This document shows positions 49,327 to 58,867 of a stretch of 64,000 nt of DNA, in pieces. Numbering within the stretch: position 1 is the first letter of the stretch; each line of letters begins with the position of its first letter. The stretch is from positions 95,713 through 159,712 of the forward strand of contig JAQYTJ010000031.1 of the NCBI GenBank assembly GCA_028724885.1. Reading direction: 5' to 3'. Source of the DNA: Bacteroidales bacterium (GTDB taxonomy: Bacteria; Bacteroidota; Bacteroidia; Bacteroidales; UBA932). The notes under the pieces were generated by a model, which was given only the letters and a program-made list of their open reading frames with translations, searched no databases and was not told the origin of the DNA. The translations under genes and the position numbers were made by a program.

Positions 49327-50694
49327 ATGACGGATTTCGAGAAATTCATAATAGAACATGAGGATTCGGACACTGCGTCGCTGATGCTGTCCACGAAGAA
49401 ATGGCCTGCGCCAGAGGGCATCAAGCTTGGAAAACTTTCCAGCAAGGATGTGGCAGTGAATACAATCGAGGCGAGGAAGAAACTAAGGAAGAAGGTGCCT
49501 GATTGGTGGGAACGAAGGGAGCTTATCTACCCGACGGCACTTTGCGCAGAGCAATGCAGTTCTTCTGCAACCGCTGCTTACAAAGCCAAATTAGCCAGAA
49601 AGATAATTCATGAATATGCCACCGACGCTCATGTGATCGCTGACTTGACGGGCGGACTGGGGATAGATGCGGCAGCCTTCTCGAAAATTGCTGGCGTGGT
49701 GCTGTACAATGACATGAATCCAGTCCTGGCAGAGGCGGCTAGGCACAACTTTAATGTCCTAGGCATCGAGAATATACGAATATCCTGCACCGAACTCACC
49801 GCCAAGTCTCTACCAGACATTCTTCGCTCAAGTCATTATGACACCGGCAACTTGGGCTTGAGGCAATCCGAGACTATGCATCCAGACATCATATTCTTAG
49901 ACCCGTCCAGGCGAGGTTCCAACGGCAACAGATTTTATATGATTGAGGATTGCCAGCCGGACGTGCTGAAACTACTGCCAGCCTTGTTCTCATATTCAAG
50001 GAACATTCTTTTAAAGCTTTCCCCCATGGCAGACATCAGCCTGACCACCGAGCGTTTGAACCATTGCTATGAGGAATATTCGGAAAAGACTTTCAATACA
50101 GGCTGGAACGGCAATTGGGTCAGGGAGATTCATGTCGTGTCAAATGGCGGAGAGTGCAAGGAACTGCTGATATGGATGGATAGAGATTGGAATGGCAAAA
50201 TGGGATTCGTTTGCGCCGAGGATGGCAATATGTTAAATTTCAGCCAAGAGGAAATTTCTAAGTCGAAGGCTGCGTTGCCAGATTCAACCTATATGAGAGT
50301 GATTTTCGAGCCTGGGAAATCGCTGACTAAGGCTGGGACCGTGAACGCTTTCTGCAATCGACTCGGACTTGTCAAACTTGGAAAATTCACGAATCTATGC
50401 ACTTTTCCATGTCCTTTGAACGATTCCGAAATATCTGAGAAATCAAAAGCCCTCGAACCCTTCGGCAAAATATTCATGGTGAAAGAGCTGCTCCCCTTCG
50501 ACAAAGCCTCTGCCAAGACCGTCGGCAAGAAATATCCTCGCAGTGAGGTTTCCGCCAAGAACATCCCTCTTTCCAGCGACGAACTCCGCACCCGCCTCGG
50601 CGTCGCTTCCGGAGACGACGCCATGATCTTCGGCGCGCGGATGGAAATGCCGCACGCTACCGGGAACTACCTGATAATCTGCGATAGAATTTAA
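49327..50694 (+). CDS. SAM-dependent methyltransferase with THUMP-like domain
   Basis: 455 residues from ATG 49327; the frame is open upstream but overlaps pgm on the other strand and has no start signal. VIADLTGGLGIDAAAFSK near residues 102-119 is the SAM-binding motif I, LYNDMNPVLAEAARHNF near 125-141 is motif II, and DIIFLDPSRRG near 187-197 is the motif IV region. The last part (SDELRTRLGVASGDDAM) matches the THUMP-like domain (PF18096). The family is common in Bacteroidota and presumed to modify RNA, but its target is unknown. It overlaps YggS by 4 bp at the 3' end. Confidence 0.85.
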   Translation: MTDFEKFIIEHEDSDTASLMLSTKKWPAPEGIKLGKLSSKDVAVNTIEARKKLRKKVPDWWERRELIYPTALCAEQCSSSATAAYKAKLARKIIHEYATDAHVIADLTGGLGIDAAAFSKIAGVVLYNDMNPVLAEAARHNFNVLGIENIRISCTELTAKSLPDILRSSHYDTGNLGLRQSETMHPDIIFLDPSRRGSNGNRFYMIEDCQPDVLKLLPALFSYSRNILLKLSPMADISLTTERLNHCYEEYSEKTFNTGWNGNWVREIHVVSNGGECKELLIWMDRDWNGKMGFVCAEDGNMLNFSQEEISKSKAALPDSTYMRVIFEPGKSLTKAGTVNAFCNRLGLVKLGKFTNLCTFPCPLNDSEISEKSKALEPFGKIFMVKELLPFDKASAKTVGKKYPRSEVSAKNIPLSSDELRTRLGVASGDDAMIFGARMEMPHATGNYLIICDRI

Positions 50695-51341
50695 TACTGC
50701 CGTGAGCCGAAGATAGCTGTGCCTATGCGGACTATGGTGGCGCCGTACTCTAGGGCAATCTTCCAGTCGTGAGACATGCCGATGGAGAGCTCGGTGAAAT
50801 CTGAAAGCTCTGGATGCTCGACATTCAGATGCAGCTTGAAATCCTGAATGCGTTTAAAATCGGCTCGAATGACAGACTCGTCATCAGTGTTGGTCGCCAT
50901 GCCCATCAGGCCATGAAAACGCACGTGAGAGTATGTATTAGAAAGCACCTGCTCTATCTCAGCCTCAGTGAAACCGCCTTTAGTCGCCTCAGCACCAAGG
51001 TGCAATTCCAGAAGGGCGTCAATCACCTTGTCATGAGCTACGCCCCAGCGCTGAACGGCATCCAGAAGCTCGAAAGAATCTATGGATTCGACCAGAGAAG
51101 CATATGGCAGGACGAGTTTCAGCTTATTGGTCTGAAGATGTCCGATGAAATGCCACTCTATGTCCTGTGGCAGCTGAAGAACCTTCCTGTAGAACTCTTG
51201 CGGACGATTCTCTCCAAAGACTTTCTGCCCAGCCTGATATGCTGTCAGGATGGCCTCGAAAGGATGAAATTTAGAGACTGCCACCAGTTTGACCCCTGAT
51301 GGCAGCTCCGAAATGATATTCTTTAAATTTTCTTCTATCAT
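50691..51341 (-). CDS. YggS-family pyridoxal phosphate homeostasis protein
   Basis: 216 residues of the alanine-racemase-like barrel. The PLP lysine is in VKLVAVSK at residue 24, followed by FGENRPQEF near 43, WHFIGHLQTNK near 63 and the phosphate-binding LSIGMSHDWKIALEYGATIV near 178-197. YggS/PLPBP proteins buffer free PLP and affect amino-acid metabolism; no catalysis is known. The stop overlaps the converging methyltransferase gene by 4 bp; yidC ends 5 bp upstream, so it may be co-transcribed with yidC. Confidence 0.93.
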   Translation of the reverse strand: MIEENLKNIISELPSGVKLVAVSKFHPFEAILTAYQAGQKVFGENRPQEFYRKVLQLPQDIEWHFIGHLQTNKLKLVLPYASLVESIDSFELLDAVQRWGVAHDKVIDALLELHLGAEATKGGFTEAEIEQVLSNTYSHVRFHGLMGMATNTDDESVIRADFKRIQDFKLHLNVEHPELSDFTELSIGMSHDWKIALEYGATIVRIGTAIFGSRQY

Positions 51342-51346
51342 ATTCG

Positions 51347-53233
51347 TTATCTGCGACCTCCTCTTCTCTGCTTTTTCTCCTGCTCCTCCAGCATCTTACG
51401 CTGCATCTTCTGAGCCTCCTCCAGCCTCTGCTGCCATTTGCTCTTTGGCCTGGCCTTCCCTTCAGTAGCAGCCAGCTTCGCCCTGATTTCCTCAGGATGC
51501 ACGAACCACTTCTTGATAACCCAAGTTTCAAGCATGGTGATCAAGTTAGAGATCAGGTAATAATAGCTAAGACCAGCCGACAGGCTGTTGCAGATGAAGA
51601 ACATCATGATCGGCATCATCCACACGCTCATGAATTTCATCGCTGCCATATTCGGATCGTTTCCTCCAGGCTGACTCTTCGTAGTTATCTTAGAATAAAA
51701 GAACATGGAAACTGCCATCAGCAATGCGAACAGCGACAGATGATCCCCCAACAGAGGTATTCTTGTTCCGAAATCCCAGATTGAATCGTATGCGCTAAGG
51801 TCATCGGCCCATAAGAAACTCTGCTGGCGAAGCTCGATGGAAGCTGGGAAGAACCTAAACATTGCCCACAGGATAGGGAACTGCAACAGCATAGGGAGAC
51901 AGCCGCCCATCGGACTTATTCCAGCCCGTTTGTACAGATCCATCTGGGCCTGCTGCTTCTTCATGGCATCTTCCTGCTTAGGATATTTCTCATTCAGCTT
52001 GTCAATCTCCGGCTTGATGGCTTCCATCTTAGCAGAAGAGGAATACGACTTGTAAGCAAAAGGAAGAACCACGATCTTTATGAAGATGGTCATGAGCAGG
52101 ATAATAAGCCCGAAGTTGTTGATGAACTTATGCAATAAATCGAACAGCGGGATAATCACATACTTCGTGAACCAGCCTACCAGCCAGCCGCCCAGAGGTA
52201 TTATCTTTTCATACCTTTGGTCATACGATTTCAGTGTCTTGAAATGGTTAGGCCCGAAATAGAACTCGAACGGGATGACCGTCTCGCTGTTTCCAGGAAT
52301 GAAATCGACCCTCAGCCTAGCATCACAAGTCATTAGGTTTCGATCCGCATTATCCTCAGGAAAGAACTTAATGCCGAAATCTGCAGATGAGAATTCATCT
52401 GGAGCCCTCATGATTGCAGAGAAAAACTGCTGCTGGAAAGCAAACCAGCCTATTCTGTTGTCCACCCTCTTTTCGGCATTCCTGCCTTTGCCCGTTTCCA
52501 CTGGCTTCTTTTCGCCATTGAAATAATAGTTAAGTTTAGAGTATTGAACTTCATTCTTGTAGCCTTTCTCCATTCGTGGCAAGGTCATGAAATAGTCAAT
52601 GTCTATATTATTGACATTTCGTGGAATAACCTTATCCATCCCTATGAATGAAAGCCTATCGTTAACCACATAGGAGCCTTGGCTGATAGAATACCTCTGC
52701 TCTATATAAGCCCCACCCTCGAACACCAGCCTCATTGCAATAGAAGTGTCCGTCTGCTCGGCAAGGGCGAAATTAAAGTCAGATGTATTAATATTCTCAC
52801 CAGCATAGACCTGTATGCCGAAATGGCTTTCTCCAGGCTTAAATATGTACAAGTCAGTGCTGTCGTAATTTCTATAATCTTTAAGCCTTACAGAATATGG
52901 CTGACCGCCTTTGGTGGTAAAGGCGATTTCCATCTTGTCATTCTGCAAGGTGCACAAAGAACCTTCTGCTTGATGAGAAGCATCCAGCAAAGAATCCTTG
53001 AATATGCGCTGGTGAACGACAGTGTCTGTAAGAGGCGAGTAAATCTTAGCGGAATCAATGACTGCCGCATTCGCAGCAGCTATTGAGTCAGCCTTCAATT
53101 GCTCGACGTATGCTATCGAATCCAGCTGAGACTGATACGCCGCCTTTTTCTGATATTGTTTGTTCTCATAAAAGGTGAATCCGAAAAGGACCAACCCCAT
53201 GAGGATAATTCCGATAATAGAATTCTTATCCAT
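51347..53233 (-). CDS. yidC: Membrane protein insertase YidC
   Basis: 628 residues. An N-terminal helix (IIGIILMGLVLFGFTFYEN) anchors a large periplasmic beta-sandwich (about residues 70-340). The conserved C-terminal insertase core has five helices, with FGLIILLMTIFIKIVVLPFA near 373, MGGCLPMLLQFPILWAMFRF near 441 and the late MPIMMFFICNSLSAGLSYYY near 545. The tail is basic (KRRGGRR-like), binding ribosomes. It inserts membrane proteins with or without SecYEG. It overlaps the upstream DUF349 gene by one base. Confidence 0.95.
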   Translation of the reverse strand: MDKNSIIGIILMGLVLFGFTFYENKQYQKKAAYQSQLDSIAYVEQLKADSIAAANAAVIDSAKIYSPLTDTVVHQRIFKDSLLDASHQAEGSLCTLQNDKMEIAFTTKGGQPYSVRLKDYRNYDSTDLYIFKPGESHFGIQVYAGENINTSDFNFALAEQTDTSIAMRLVFEGGAYIEQRYSISQGSYVVNDRLSFIGMDKVIPRNVNNIDIDYFMTLPRMEKGYKNEVQYSKLNYYFNGEKKPVETGKGRNAEKRVDNRIGWFAFQQQFFSAIMRAPDEFSSADFGIKFFPEDNADRNLMTCDARLRVDFIPGNSETVIPFEFYFGPNHFKTLKSYDQRYEKIIPLGGWLVGWFTKYVIIPLFDLLHKFINNFGLIILLMTIFIKIVVLPFAYKSYSSSAKMEAIKPEIDKLNEKYPKQEDAMKKQQAQMDLYKRAGISPMGGCLPMLLQFPILWAMFRFFPASIELRQQSFLWADDLSAYDSIWDFGTRIPLLGDHLSLFALLMAVSMFFYSKITTKSQPGGNDPNMAAMKFMSVWMMPIMMFFICNSLSAGLSYYYLISNLITMLETWVIKKWFVHPEEIRAKLAATEGKARPKSKWQQRLEEAQKMQRKMLEEQEKKQRRGGRR

Positions 53234-55113
53234 TACTGATTCTGATCTTCGCTCTCTTCCACTTTCCTAATCTTAGCCTCAAGCTCACTCAACTCAGCTT
53301 TTGATGCATCAATCTTATCCTGCATCTGTTTAATCAGCGGAGCCGAGCTCTTTGACTCGGAGAAGAAACCAATGTTATTTTCGAATGTGACAATATCTTG
53401 CTGCAGCTTATTATATTGCTGCACAAGACGATCTTTCTCGGTCATAGGCCTTCGGTAATCCCCACGTCCGCCCCCGCGTGAAGGTCTTACCTGGAAACCT
53501 GGGAACTTAGCCTGCATAGCATCAGTAAAAGCTTTCTGAATGCTATCTTTTTCCTTGAAAGGCACGTAACCGATGGACTGCCAGCGATCATAGAAATCTT
53601 TCGCAGCCTGAATATTTACGTCTGCGCCCCCGTTAAGGTCATAACCATTGATTTCTTCAATGATAGCTTTTTTAGCCTTGAGATTACTGTAGTAATCGTT
53701 CTCCGGGCTTACATTCTTATCTCTCTCATTGAAAAAGGCATCACAAGCTGCGCGGAACCTCTTCCAAAGCTGCTCAGATTTTTTGCGAGGCACGGTACCG
53801 ATTTCTTTCCACTGCTTCTGCAAATTGATGAAGTCTTGAGTGGTTTTCTTCCAGTCCTTGTTGTCCTTCAATGCCTCTGCCTGTGCGATGAGAGCAAGCT
53901 TCTTATTCACGTTCTCGGTCATATCGGCCTTGAACTGCATATAATATTCTCTCTTCCTGTTGAAGAACTTATCGCAAGCTGCGCGGAAACGATCGTAAAT
54001 CTTCTGATTCTCTTTCTTCGTAGCAAAGCCAATGGTTCTCCACTGTTTCTGAATATCTTCTATCTGTGTTGTCAGAGAGTTCCATTCGCTAGAGGATTTA
54101 ATATCCTCTTTAATAGCTATGGCCTCTACCAGCTCGCAGAGCTGAGTTTTCCGAGCCAGATTTTCGACTTGTTTTTCTTTCTGCCCCTCGAAATAAGCCT
54201 GATATTTTTTATTTATTATGGAAGTAGCAGCTTTGAAACGATCCCAGATAGATTCTCTGAATTCCTTAGCCACAGGGCCAAATTCTTTCCACTGTTCATG
54301 CAGTTTCTGAAGTTCATGGAATGCCGCTACAACATTCTCGTTCTCCGCAAGTTTCTCTGCCTGCTCGCAGAAAAGAGTCTTTGCCTCAAGATTTTTCTTG
54401 AAATCCAGGTCCCTAAGATCCCTATTTATCTTTACCATATCGTAGAATTTCTCTACGTAGAACTGGTAATTGTTGTTCAAGTCTATGTACTTAGAAGCAG
54501 GAACCGGACCTATCTCTCGCCATTTGTTCTGCAGCTCGCGGAACGCCGGGAATGTCGTATTCACATCCTCCTGCTTCTCTACAAGAGCCTTCAGCTCCTC
54601 AATGACAGCCATCTTCTTCTCATAATTCTGCTCTCTCTGCTCATCTTGCTGGCGGTTGTATTCAGCACGCTCTTTCTTATAATTAGCATAAACACCCTTG
54701 AATGCAGTCTCAATGGTTGCAAACGGATTTTCTTTCTCTTCTTGCGTCTGAGGGCCGACTTCCTCTATGACATCTTCCCTTGAAGATGGCTCATCTACTT
54801 TCGGACCAAGGCCAGCATCTGATTTTTCCTTCGACAGACGACGATAGAAAGCAGATTTAATGGCCTCTGCTTCCTTATATCTCTTCATTCTGTCCTCAGC
54901 TTGGGATAGTTTATCGAAACGCTCCGACAGTTCAGCCAGAGTCAGGTTTCCGAGATCTACAGTCGGAGACTGAGGAGTTTCCTCTTCAGCATCTGGAACG
55001 GGCTCATTGATGCTATCAACAACATCTTTCAACGTTGACTGATCCTTTCCAACCTCTACATTGTTCCCCAAATCTGGAGTATTTTCTGCACCAAGGATTA
55101 TTTCCTCACTCAT
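53233..55113 (-). CDS. DUF349-repeat coiled-coil protein
   Basis: 626 residues, highly charged and helical. The N-terminal 130 residues are acidic and disordered. Five DUF349 repeats of about 75 residues follow, each with a W-x-E/S-I-G-x-V/A core: NKWREIGPVPASKY near 199, QWKEFGPVAKEF near 273, QWRTIGFATKKE near 350, QWKEIGTVPRKK near 425 and RWQSIGYVPFKE near 505. The C-terminus is a coiled coil. The family is widespread but its role is unresolved. It is the first gene of the unit with yidC and probably yggS, with a promoter at 55164-55171. Confidence 0.85.
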   Translation of the reverse strand: MSEEIILGAENTPDLGNNVEVGKDQSTLKDVVDSINEPVPDAEEETPQSPTVDLGNLTLAELSERFDKLSQAEDRMKRYKEAEAIKSAFYRRLSKEKSDAGLGPKVDEPSSREDVIEEVGPQTQEEKENPFATIETAFKGVYANYKKERAEYNRQQDEQREQNYEKKMAVIEELKALVEKQEDVNTTFPAFRELQNKWREIGPVPASKYIDLNNNYQFYVEKFYDMVKINRDLRDLDFKKNLEAKTLFCEQAEKLAENENVVAAFHELQKLHEQWKEFGPVAKEFRESIWDRFKAATSIINKKYQAYFEGQKEKQVENLARKTQLCELVEAIAIKEDIKSSSEWNSLTTQIEDIQKQWRTIGFATKKENQKIYDRFRAACDKFFNRKREYYMQFKADMTENVNKKLALIAQAEALKDNKDWKKTTQDFINLQKQWKEIGTVPRKKSEQLWKRFRAACDAFFNERDKNVSPENDYYSNLKAKKAIIEEINGYDLNGGADVNIQAAKDFYDRWQSIGYVPFKEKDSIQKAFTDAMQAKFPGFQVRPSRGGGRGDYRRPMTEKDRLVQQYNKLQQDIVTFENNIGFFSESKSSAPLIKQMQDKIDASKAELSELEAKIRKVEESEDQNQ

Positions 55114-55163
55114 AAGGCAATATTTTTTGAGTTTCTAAAAACTGCAATTCTATTTGCAACTTA

Positions 55164-55201
55164 CAAATATACTTAAATTTCGGTTAAATTATCTAATTTT
55201 G
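55164..55201. promoter_or_regulatory. Divergent promoters of the DUF349 gene and trmD
   Basis: Minus-strand TATATTTG (55164-55171) lies 50 bp before the DUF349 ATG; plus-strand TAATTTTG (55194-55201) lies 18 bp before the trmD ATG. Both match TAnnTTTG exactly. Confidence 0.6.
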
Positions 55202-55219
55202 CGAAAATGAATATAAAAT

Positions 55220-55930
55220 ATGAGGATTGACATTCTTTCGGTCGTTCCAGAGCTGCTAGAAAGCCCATTGAAATATTCGATAGTTGGACGTGCCATCAAG
55301 AAAGGCCTGGTTGAAATCCACGTCCACAATGTCAGGAAATATGGAATCGGCTCTCGGGCGACAGTGGACGACTATTCCTATGGCGGAGATGCCGGCATGG
55401 TAATGATGGTAGAACCGGTGGATAAGATGATCAACGAACTGAAGGCGGAAAGGGAATACGAGGAAATCATCTACCTTTCCCCTGACGGAGAACAGCTGAA
55501 GCAAAGAATCTCGAACGAGCTATCCATGCTAAAAAACATTATCCTGCTGTGCGGACATTATAAGGGAATCGATGAAAGAATTCGGGAACACCTCGTAACA
55601 CGGGAAATCTCCGTCGGGGATTACGTGGTCAGCGGAGGTGAAATTCCTGCTGCGCTGTTAGCCGATTCCATCGTCAGGCTGCTTCCAGGAGCGCTTACGG
55701 ATGAGACATCTGCCCTTAGCGACAGTTTTCAAGATGGCCTGCTCTCCCCTCCGGTCTACACGAGACCAGCAGATTATAAGGGCTGGAAAGTTCCAGAAGT
55801 GCTTTTGAGCGGCAATCCTAAACTTATCAGAGACTGGCAGGAAGAACAGGCTGTGCAACGGACAAAAGAGAGAAGGCCTGAACTTCTGGAAAGCATTAAT
55901 AATCAATCCAAAAAGGGTCTTTTGAGGTAA
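55220..55930 (+). CDS. trmD: tRNA (guanine-37-N1)-methyltransferase
   Basis: 236 residues of the SPOUT knotted fold. [16 protein letters not shown] opens the protein; the knot has [13 protein letters not shown] near residues 110-122 and [14 protein letters not shown] near 132-145, with the catalytic aspartate in [11 protein letters not shown] near 53-63. It makes m1G37 in tRNAs reading CUN, CCN and CGG codons, preventing frameshifts. It is a single gene rather than part of the rpsP-rimM-trmD-rplS operon found in many bacteria, as usual in Bacteroidota. Confidence 0.96.
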   Translation: MRIDILSVVPELLESPLKYSIVGRAIKKGLVEIHVHNVRKYGIGSRATVDDYSYGGDAGMVMMVEPVDKMINELKAEREYEEIIYLSPDGEQLKQRISNELSMLKNIILLCGHYKGIDERIREHLVTREISVGDYVVSGGEIPAALLADSIVRLLPGALTDETSALSDSFQDGLLSPPVYTRPADYKGWKVPEVLLSGNPKLIRDWQEEQAVQRTKERRPELLESINNQSKKGLLR

Positions 55931-55990
55931 AACGTTTAAACTTTTTCGAGAAAATCCTTGCTTGAAACGATTTTTTAGTTACATTTGCAG

Positions 55991-56095
55991 ATGAAATGGT
56001 TTAACACTCTAACTACAATCAACCTTCTTTCATAAGAAAAGGTAAATACACTACTAACTAACCATTAAAGCCCGCTGCGAAGCGGGCTTTGAATT
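55991..56095 (+). ncRNA. Candidate small RNA or leader-peptide unit after trmD
   Basis: An almost exact -7 element TACATTTG (55980-55987) with TTG about 20 bp before it is followed by about 105 nt that end in a strong terminator: AAAGCCCGCT / AGCGGGCTTT (56067-56090) with GCGA loop and T-rich tail. The transcript would begin at or next to an ATG (55991) opening a 14-codon frame MKWFNTLTTINLLS that ends at 56035. It is either a leaderless micro-protein gene or a small RNA. It is separate from trmD, which has its own stop 60 bp upstream, and from the next gene, which starts after the terminator. Confidence 0.5.
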
Positions 56096-56154
56096 TTATA
56101 TATTCATGAAAACTTGGGAAAGGACGCAAAAGATGCTAAATTTGATCATTAGAT

Positions 56155-57780
56155 ATGAAAAGATTTCTGCACGACCATCCACTAGGAGCCGTATTCATTC
56201 TGGCCGCTTTGTGCCTGCTACCTATAATGTTCCTGCGAGATTTCTCGCCGGACAACGAGCTAAAATACCTAAGCATAGCGGACGAAGCAATTGAAAATGG
56301 CCAGTTCTTCGCTTTTACGAACCACGGAGTGCCCTACGCCGACAAGCCGCCGCTTTACCTCTGGATCGTCATGCTGGGCAGGATTCTGTTTGGAAACAGC
56401 TGTATGCCGTTTCTTGCATTGTTCTCGCTAATTCCTGCCTACCTGATTATCTGGGCATTGGATGACTGGCTGCGCAAATCTGCAGGCCTCCTGCAGAAGC
56501 CTCTTGAGCGAGCCGGTGCCGCACTCATGCTGCTCACTTGCTTCCTGTTCCTAGGCTGTTCTATTTTCGTCCGTATGGACATGCTGATGTGCCTGTTCAT
56601 AATACTAGCGCTACGATCGTTCTGGATGATGTATTCCGGAATCGGTTCATTCAAGAAACAGAGCTTTCTGCTGCCGATATGGATTTTCCTGGCTGTTTTC
56701 ACTAAAGGTCCAGTAGGACTGCTGATGCCGCCAATTACGATAATATGCTTCCTGCTGATTGTCCGCAAAGGACGCACGATCTGGAAATATATAGGCTGGA
56801 AGACCTGGGGAATAATCGCAGGGCTGTGTCTGCTGTGGTTCGCAGGGGTTTACGCAGACGGAGGCAAATCCTACCTGAATGACCTTCTATTCCACCAGAC
56901 ATTCGGACGAGCGGTGAATTCATTCCACCACAAAGCTCCGATATATTACTATTTTATAACAATATGGTACAGCATCGCCCCATGGTGCCTGCTGCTCGTA
57001 GGGGCCTTGATCGCTTCCTTCTTCAACAAAGAAAAGAATCGCAGCGAGCTAGAGACATTCTTCCTGACCGGAATAGTTGCGACTTTCGTGATGCTGACGG
57101 CCTTCAGCGGAAAACTGGCCATCTACATGCTTCCGATATATCCTCTAATGGCCTACTTGTTTATATTCATCAAAAATCGCTTAGGCTGGCGCAATTGGAT
57201 GAAATGGAGCCTAGCCGTTCCGATAGTTCTGTTAGCCATAGTCGGCATAGCAGGGGTGCTGGCATTAACCATATTCAAAGAATATGATCTAGTCAGGAAT
57301 ATGACATCTTCATATTCATTCGCCTCCTCCCCTCTCATCGTGATTGGGCTAATTATTCTGGCGATCGGGTCGATATATTCATTAATTCTTACCTTACGCA
57401 GCGGTTGGGTAAGGCCGGTCATCACACAAGGGGTGACAATCCTGCTTTTCGCCTTCACAGTGTCATTTCTGATGCCGAAAATCAACGATTACTCTGGATT
57501 CGGCAATTTTGCGAAAATGATTCCGGATGGGGCAGAAGTCGTTGCCGTGAACATACGAAGCGCAGAGAACATGGACGTGTATCTAGGCCACACAGTGAAG
57601 GATTACGGAAAAGACATGGAAGGCTTCCGGAAGGACCTCGGTGAGGGAAAAATCACAGCTGAATACTTAATAACAGACTCCAACCGCTTCAGAAAAGTAA
57701 AAGGCATCGAGGAATATGTTTCCGCAATGCCGCATAAAGCTTGCGGAACTTATTGGCTGGTGTCCTTGGAAAAAGAATAA
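56155..57780 (+). CDS. ArnT-like/PMT-family glycosyltransferase (GT83/GT39 fold)
   Basis: 541 residues with about 12 membrane segments. The first periplasmic loop FSPDNELKYLSIADEAIENG near residues 29-48 with the D-E pair, then NHGVPYADKPPLYLWIVMLG near 55-74, is diagnostic of PMT/ArnT transferases that use polyprenyl-phosphate sugars. FTKGPVGLLMPP near 182-193 is also typical. They add sugars such as aminoarabinose to lipid A or to proteins from the periplasmic side. The C-terminal 120 residues form a small soluble domain. The sugar is unknown. Confidence 0.88.
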   Translation: MKRFLHDHPLGAVFILAALCLLPIMFLRDFSPDNELKYLSIADEAIENGQFFAFTNHGVPYADKPPLYLWIVMLGRILFGNSCMPFLALFSLIPAYLIIWALDDWLRKSAGLLQKPLERAGAALMLLTCFLFLGCSIFVRMDMLMCLFIILALRSFWMMYSGIGSFKKQSFLLPIWIFLAVFTKGPVGLLMPPITIICFLLIVRKGRTIWKYIGWKTWGIIAGLCLLWFAGVYADGGKSYLNDLLFHQTFGRAVNSFHHKAPIYYYFITIWYSIAPWCLLLVGALIASFFNKEKNRSELETFFLTGIVATFVMLTAFSGKLAIYMLPIYPLMAYLFIFIKNRLGWRNWMKWSLAVPIVLLAIVGIAGVLALTIFKEYDLVRNMTSSYSFASSPLIVIGLIILAIGSIYSLILTLRSGWVRPVITQGVTILLFAFTVSFLMPKINDYSGFGNFAKMIPDGAEVVAVNIRSAENMDVYLGHTVKDYGKDMEGFRKDLGEGKITAEYLITDSNRFRKVKGIEEYVSAMPHKACGTYWLVSLEKE

Positions 57781-57790
57781 CTTTCATTGC

Positions 57791-58795
57791 TGTCCGGAGA
57801 AATTTTACAATACAGTGAGTTGCTCGATAGAACCTGTCTCAGGAACACTAACAGAGTCTATCGGCTGATTATAAAGTTCACGGATATCCGCTCTCTGGAA
57901 GAGGACTTGTCCGATTGAGTTAGAGATAGAATGAAGACAAGGAACCAGGCCATACCGCTTCTTCGCAATGATGAGCAAAAGATAGTCGCAAACGGCTATC
58001 CAGATTTGCACGTACTCTGCGTTCTTGGAGGTTCCGTAGAAGGTCTTAATGTGAAGATGCTGCTTGCTCCATTTGAAGAACAGCTCAATCTGCCAGCGTT
58101 CACGGTACAGTTCTGCGACAGTCAGAGGGTCTTCAATCACGAAGTTGTTAGTCAGGAAGCGATAGACTTTTCCGGTCTCAAAGTCCTCATACACAACAAG
58201 TCTCAACGTATCAGAATACTTCCAGGTAGAGTAATATCCGGTAAGTCTGATAATCTCATCCGAAAGAACGCCAGAACCTTTGTCTGCTGTCAAACGCATA
58301 TATCATATCTTCGAGACCAATCCGCAGGTTCTCATTCCTGTAAAGCGCCGTGGCTTCTTTCACCAGGGCCACCGCAAAGTCTTGATAGATACGCCAATCC
58401 TTCTTCTCATTGGCCTGCGCAAGCGCGTGGAACGGGGCATCAACTTGATCCACGAACGGTAGAGGTCTCCGCAGAGGTTAAGTGTAGTCTCTATATCTTT
58501 AAAACCAGCTCTGTCGGTGAAATGAGCAAAGCTCATCACCCTGAACTGGTCACGACAATTAAACTTGATAGCGTGCCGATTACCATTGTAGCGGTCGACT
58601 CGCTTCTTGAATTTGTATTCGTTAAAGAGAGACATAATCTGGGCAAAGATTGTTTTTCCTTTGTTCATGGCTTGCGGATAGCCTCTTGATGGCTACCGCA
58701 AAGTTACCGAAGTCCTAATCGAAAAATTTTCTAATGCTTGTCTGTTATTGATTTTTTAATGCTTAAACCCTTATCGAAGAATTTTTCTCCGGACA
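57791..58795. mobile_element. Internally deleted IS4-type element with terminal inverted repeats
   Basis: TGTCCGGAGAAATTTT at 57791 and, inverted, AATTTTTCTCCGGACA ending at 58795 are matching terminal repeats (12-13 perfect bases). Between them is a broken transposase gene (57805-58668, minus). The element is about 1.0 kb, shorter than a full copy, because the middle of the transposase is missing. No clear target duplication was seen. It separates the ArnT-like gene from the accessory right end. Confidence 0.75.
57805..58668 (-). pseudogene. Frameshifted, deleted IS4-family transposase
   Basis: The gene starts at ATG 58668 with MNKGKTIFAQIMSLFNEYKF and FRVMSFAHFTDRAGF, the usual N-terminal domain of this IS4 subgroup. 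It then shifts frame near 58400 into ALYRNENLRIGLEDMIYAFD, and after 58300 into SGVLSDEIIRLTGYYST, ending with YRERWQIELFFKWSKQHLHI and VLFQRADIRELYNQ. Between YAFDS and SGVLSDE the segment with the first two catalytic aspartates is deleted. It cannot produce a working transposase, but the ends could be mobilised by a complete copy elsewhere. Confidence 0.85.
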
Positions 58796-58867
58796 CTAGT
58801 TTTGATATATAACACACAATCTTTTGACATCCGTCAAGAAAATTTCAAAATAAGGTTAATAGAAAGC

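Noticed and set aside
53836..54783. 315-codon plus-strand open frame
   Set aside because: It lies wholly opposite the DUF349 gene. The charged helical repeats on the minus strand produce a hydrophobic antisense frame with no start signal; the minus strand has five clear domain repeats.
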